This document shows positions 14,894 to 17,579 of a stretch of DNA of 17,579 nucleotides, in pieces. The position numbers were made by a program, and so were the translations under genes. Below the pieces are notes generated by a model. That model was not told where the DNA came from. It saw nothing but the letters and a program-made list of their open reading frames with translations, and made no database searches. This DNA comes from DASUFH01 sp036274645 (GTDB lineage: Bacteria; Acidobacteriota; Terriglobia; 20CM-2-55-15). Location of the stretch: assembly GCA_036274645.1 (NCBI GenBank), contig DASUFH010000472.1, forward strand, positions 1 through 17,579, written 5' to 3'. Numbering within the stretch: the first letter of the stretch is position 1; each line of letters opens with the position of its first letter.

Positions 14894-14917
14894 AGCGCTT
14901 TTTAGGCGCTTGTTTTT
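14894..14917 (+). terminator. Candidate intrinsic terminator after the CxxCH gene
   Basis: AGCGC (14894-14898) and GCGCT (14906-14910) form a 5-bp stem with a 7-nt loop, followed by TGTTTTT. The stem is short, so termination may be partial. It lies 101 nt after the CxxCH stop and 75 nt before the TTG start of the next gene. Confidence 0.4.
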
Positions 14918-14991
14918 CAGCACTGTTGCGCCTATCCTTCCACCGCCCTGGCCCCAGGCGGTCAGCGCTCGGGCCGGGTGGAGGTGGCAGG

Positions 14992-17579
14992 TTGAGAAAG
15001 ATTCTGCTCCGCGCATTCATTTCTGGCGTGCTGGCATGGCTCGCGCCCAGTACCCTTTTCGCGCAGGCTTCATTCCACGGCATCGGGGATCTTCCCGGAG
15101 GGCCGGTCCGCAGCGGGGTGTTTGACGCCACAAAGTCGGGAGGCGTCATCTACGCGGTGGGTGGTTCGGCCGCCAACGATCAGACGCTCTGTATGTCCCC
15201 CGGGGTCCCCGCCGGCTGCGTCGCGCAGTTCAACGCCGACACCCCGATTCTCTGGTCCTGGGATGGCGTTACAACGAGCCTGACCGCCCTGCCGAACCTC
15301 GCCACCCCCAGTACACCCCCCGCGAACACCGCGGGCGCATTTGCGATTACCCGGGATGCGGCCTACATCGCGGGCCAGGCGCGGAGCAACGCTTCAGCGC
15401 CGGGGCAGGCGCTGCCGGTGCGCGTCACGCGAAGCGGGCTGGTCAACCTGAATCTCGCCGCGGCCCCGTTTCCCGTGATCCCGCCGTCGGGGGTCGCGCA
15501 GGCGATCTCCGATGATGGTCTGATCCTCTACGGGTGGGCCGGCGCGCCCAACCGCGTGTTCCGGTTCGACGTGAACGCTACCTCGAGCGCAATGATTCCG
15601 CTGCTGTCCGTCTCGGACACGGGAAACCTGCCCGCCATCCGAGGCGCATCAGCGGATGGCTCGGTTCTGGTGGGTGTCAGCTTCGTTGCGCCGTACACCG
15701 GCACGAATGGCAGAGCTTTTCGGTACGAGAACGCGGGAGGCACGGTTTCGGCCATTCCGCTGCTCGACGGAGGCACGTGGAACACGGCCCTCGGAGTGTC
15801 CTCGAACGGCAATATCGTGCTGGCCTCCGGCAACAGCTCGGCCAATCCGAACGGCGAGATCTATGTCTACAACGTCATGACAGCCACAACGACCGCCCTC
15901 GACTCGCCGATCAAGCCATGGAGCCCCAGCCCCAGCGCCGGCGGCATCACGGGGGATGGCGCGGTTGCGGTTGCCACATTTGTGGGCGACGCGAACCACC
16001 GGCAAGCTTATCTTCACAATTCGCACGGCTGGTTCCACCTGGCAAGCGCGATCGCCGCGCAAGGCATCGATATCCTGTCCGATGGCTGGGATGTCGAAAC
16101 CATCGCGGTCGCTGGCATTTCGCCCGACGGCACACTGGTGTTCGGATCGGGAGAGCATAACGGCAATCGGGAAGGCTTCGTGGCCGAGTTTCCCGCAGGC
16201 GCCCTGGCGGCGTTCGATGTCCCGGCCGTTCCCCAGACCGATCCGTTGATCATCGGCCTCTGGGGAATAAGCGGTGATTCGGGACCGGAAGCCGTTGTGT
16301 TTCTGGCCGACGGCACGTACTTCCACCTGGATGCCGTTCACGGGTCGGCCACTCCGGCTGAATTCACTTCAGGCTACGAACGCGGACGCTATCACTGGGA
16401 AGCGGGAACGAACGCGTTCACCTTTGCGACCCTCGAGGACACCAATGGCAGCGTCGGATTGTCCGGGGCGAACGGCTTTCTCGGATTCACGCTTGCCGTG
16501 ACCGGAAATATGATCTCTGTGGGCGGCGAAGACGTCATTACACGCGTGACCGGCAGCCTGAGCACGGTTGTCGGCGGCTGGATCCTGGGTGATCCGACGA
16601 TCGCGGACAACTCACAGGTTCTCGCGCTGTTCGCCGACGGGACGTTCATCCTCGCCCGGGATGGCGACTATTCCATGGACCCATCCGGTCATGACGGCCT
16701 CGAGGCCGGAACATACACGTGGTCGCCCGACGGAACGTTCACGTTCAACGTCACCCTGGACACGAATGGGGCCTGGGGACTCGTCAATGGTCCGAGCGCA
16801 GGCGCCATTACTCTGGAGCTGTCTCTCGACGGACTCCACCTCACCCATTCCGGAACCTCGGACGTCTTTACGCGGATCGTCACCACCGCGCCGACACCGC
16901 CGGTAAGCAACACGCGAAAAGATTTCAATGGGGACGGCAGAGGCGACATCCTCTGGCAACATGCCGACGGCAGCGCCGCCATCTGGCTGATGAATGGCTC
17001 AAGTCCGTCCGCCGGCGGCATTCTGATCGGAGGCATGACCGGTTGGAGCGTGAACAAGCTTGGTGATTTCAATGGAGATGGCAAGGCCGACATCCTCTGG
17101 CAACACACGGACGGCAGCGCCGCCATCTGGCTGATGAACGGCCTCAGCCCGATTAGCGCCGGGTGGCTGATTGGCGGCGGCTCAGGATGGAGCGTGAGCC
17201 ACGTGGGCGATTTCAACGGGGACGGCAAAAGCGATCTGCTCTGGAGCCATACCGACGGCAGCGCCGCCATCTGGCTGATGGACGGCGTCAGCCAGACGGG
17301 CGTCGTATGGCTGATCGGAGCCGGCACGGGATGGAGCGTCCGCTTCCTCGGCGATTTTAATGGCGACTCCAAAACGGACATTGTCTGGGAGAACACCGAT
17401 GGCAGCGCCGCCATCTGGCTGATGAACGGCGCCGGACCGATTGGCGCCGGCGGGTTGATTGGCCCCGGCACAGGCTGGAGCGTCGTCCATACCGCCGACT
17501 TCAACGGCGACGGCAGGACCGACCTCGTCTGGGAGAACACCGACGGCAGCGCCGCCATCTGGCTGATGAACGGCCTCAG
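14992..17579 (+). CDS. Large exported HAF / FG-GAP (VCBS) repeat protein, 3' partial, TTG start
   Basis: The frame is open from TTG 14992 to the window end (862 codons plus 2 bases). TTG is chosen because GGAGG (14980-14984) stands 7 nt upstream and the encoded N-terminus is a textbook signal peptide (about residues 1-24, cleavage STLFA|QASF). Residues ~25-420 begin GIGDLPGGPVRSGVFDA and contain repeated 'GxSxDGxxxxG' segments like HAF-family extracellular repeats. Residues ~422-519 and ~528-629 are two copies of a beta-rich module ending in DVITRV / DVFTRI. From residue ~644, 48-residue FG-GAP/VCBS repeats follow, each with a DFNGDGxxD calcium-type loop and GSAAIWLM: four full copies and the start of a fifth. 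The protein is probably secreted or surface-bound. Such propellers often serve adhesion or ligand binding; the actual role is unknown. Confidence 0.88.
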   Translation, partial: MRKILLRAFISGVLAWLAPSTLFAQASFHGIGDLPGGPVRSGVFDATKSGGVIYAVGGSAANDQTLCMSPGVPAGCVAQFNADTPILWSWDGVTTSLTALPNLATPSTPPANTAGAFAITRDAAYIAGQARSNASAPGQALPVRVTRSGLVNLNLAAAPFPVIPPSGVAQAISDDGLILYGWAGAPNRVFRFDVNATSSAMIPLLSVSDTGNLPAIRGASADGSVLVGVSFVAPYTGTNGRAFRYENAGGTVSAIPLLDGGTWNTALGVSSNGNIVLASGNSSANPNGEIYVYNVMTATTTALDSPIKPWSPSPSAGGITGDGAVAVATFVGDANHRQAYLHNSHGWFHLASAIAAQGIDILSDGWDVETIAVAGISPDGTLVFGSGEHNGNREGFVAEFPAGALAAFDVPAVPQTDPLIIGLWGISGDSGPEAVVFLADGTYFHLDAVHGSATPAEFTSGYERGRYHWEAGTNAFTFATLEDTNGSVGLSGANGFLGFTLAVTGNMISVGGEDVITRVTGSLSTVVGGWILGDPTIADNSQVLALFADGTFILARDGDYSMDPSGHDGLEAGTYTWSPDGTFTFNVTLDTNGAWGLVNGPSAGAITLELSLDGLHLTHSGTSDVFTRIVTTAPTPPVSNTRKDFNGDGRGDILWQHADGSAAIWLMNGSSPSAGGILIGGMTGWSVNKLGDFNGDGKADILWQHTDGSAAIWLMNGLSPISAGWLIGGGSGWSVSHVGDFNGDGKSDLLWSHTDGSAAIWLMDGVSQTGVVWLIGAGTGWSVRFLGDFNGDSKTDIVWENTDGSAAIWLMNGAGPIGAGGLIGPGTGWSVVHTADFNGDGRTDLVWENTDGSAAIWLMNGL
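16255..16878 (+). repeat. Two copies of a ~100-residue beta-rich module within the FG-GAP protein
   Basis: Copy A (16255-16548) and copy B (16573-16878) share an ordered set of motifs: G-W start, VVFLADGTYF / LALFADGTFI, then GRYHWEAGTNAFTFATLEDTNG / GTYTWSPDGTFTFNVTLDTNG (each shown only to 21 or fewer positions of similarity, many identical), a GL..G step, and a DVxTRI/V end. They are diverged in DNA, so this is an old internal duplication. The pattern is consistent with a small beta-barrel or sandwich; no family name is claimed. Confidence 0.7.
16921..17579 (+). repeat. 144-bp tandem repeats encoding FG-GAP/VCBS units
   Basis: Repeat units start at 16921, 17065, 17209, 17353 and 17497, exactly 144 bp apart, so four are complete and the fifth is cut by the window end. 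Each encodes DFNGDGxxD followed by W-x-x-x-DGSAAIWLM and a Gly-rich turn with GWSV. A 24-base core in each unit (encoding GSAAIWLM) is identical in all five, including third codon positions, while flanking bases vary. Confidence 0.92.

Noticed and set aside
16689..17558. 289-codon minus-strand frame with strikingly regular repeats
   Set aside because: Its repeats are only the reverse strand of the 144-bp FG-GAP units. The + strand has the DFNGDG loops and continues from a signal peptide.
16921..17579. Regular repeat array resembling a CRISPR at first glance
   Set aside because: The period is 144 bp, the units are coding throughout, and the conserved core is neither followed by unique spacers of constant length nor accompanied by cas genes.

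Overview
This is a GC-rich bacterial chromosome segment, most likely from an Acidobacteriota species (Vicinamibacteria- or Bryobacteria-like). The assignment rests on the gene content: carboxypeptidase-regulatory-domain surface proteins, Gly/Arg-rich linkers, FG-GAP/VCBS secreted proteins, a large ABC-2 exporter, and a secreted CxxCH protein. It was judged by eye, without any database search. No rRNA, tRNA, CRISPR array, insertion sequence or phage gene was seen.

Layout. (1) 1-4087, + strand: a tightly packed operon of a 5'-truncated Gly-rich carboxypeptidase-regulatory-like protein, an ECF sigma factor, its presumed membrane anti-sigma partner (26-bp overlap) and an exported TPR/HEAT-like protein (2-nt to 6-nt gaps elsewhere). 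It reads as an envelope-sensing regulatory unit. (2) 4184-4871, - strand: a VapBC-type toxin-antitoxin pair with the toxin downstream. A promoter candidate and a 7-bp inverted repeat sit on the antitoxin start codon. (3) 5105-9738, + strand: a membrane-anchored NarL-type sensor histidine kinase (GAF-PAS-PAS-HisKA_3-HATPase) with no response regulator in view. A 206-bp repeat-bearing spacer follows, then an ABC-2-type exporter pair (ATPase and permease, stop abutting start). (4) 9824-12045, - strand: a secreted GH43 arabinanase-like enzyme with a C-terminal beta-trefoil-like module, followed by a secreted protein of unknown role. (5) 12321-14792, + strand: a second exported carboxypeptidase-regulatory-like protein ending at a strong palindromic terminator, and an exported protein with one CxxCH haem motif. 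(6) 14992 to the window end, + strand: a large exported protein starting at TTG, still open at the right edge. It has an HAF-like N-terminal region, two copies of a ~100-residue beta-rich module and 144-bp tandem FG-GAP/VCBS repeats.

Much of the window faces outward: five exported proteins, a sugar-polymer hydrolase, an exporter, and two sensing systems (ECF/anti-sigma and histidine kinase). The most notable structural signals are a 13-bp sequence shared by two inverted-repeat elements 6 kb apart (REP/REPIN-like), a possible leaderless, self-occluding promoter for the antitoxin, and near-identical DNA cores in the FG-GAP repeats. I did not recognise a clearly new multi-gene system; the best unexplained pieces are the CxxCH protein, the GH43-partner protein and the duplicated module of the last gene.
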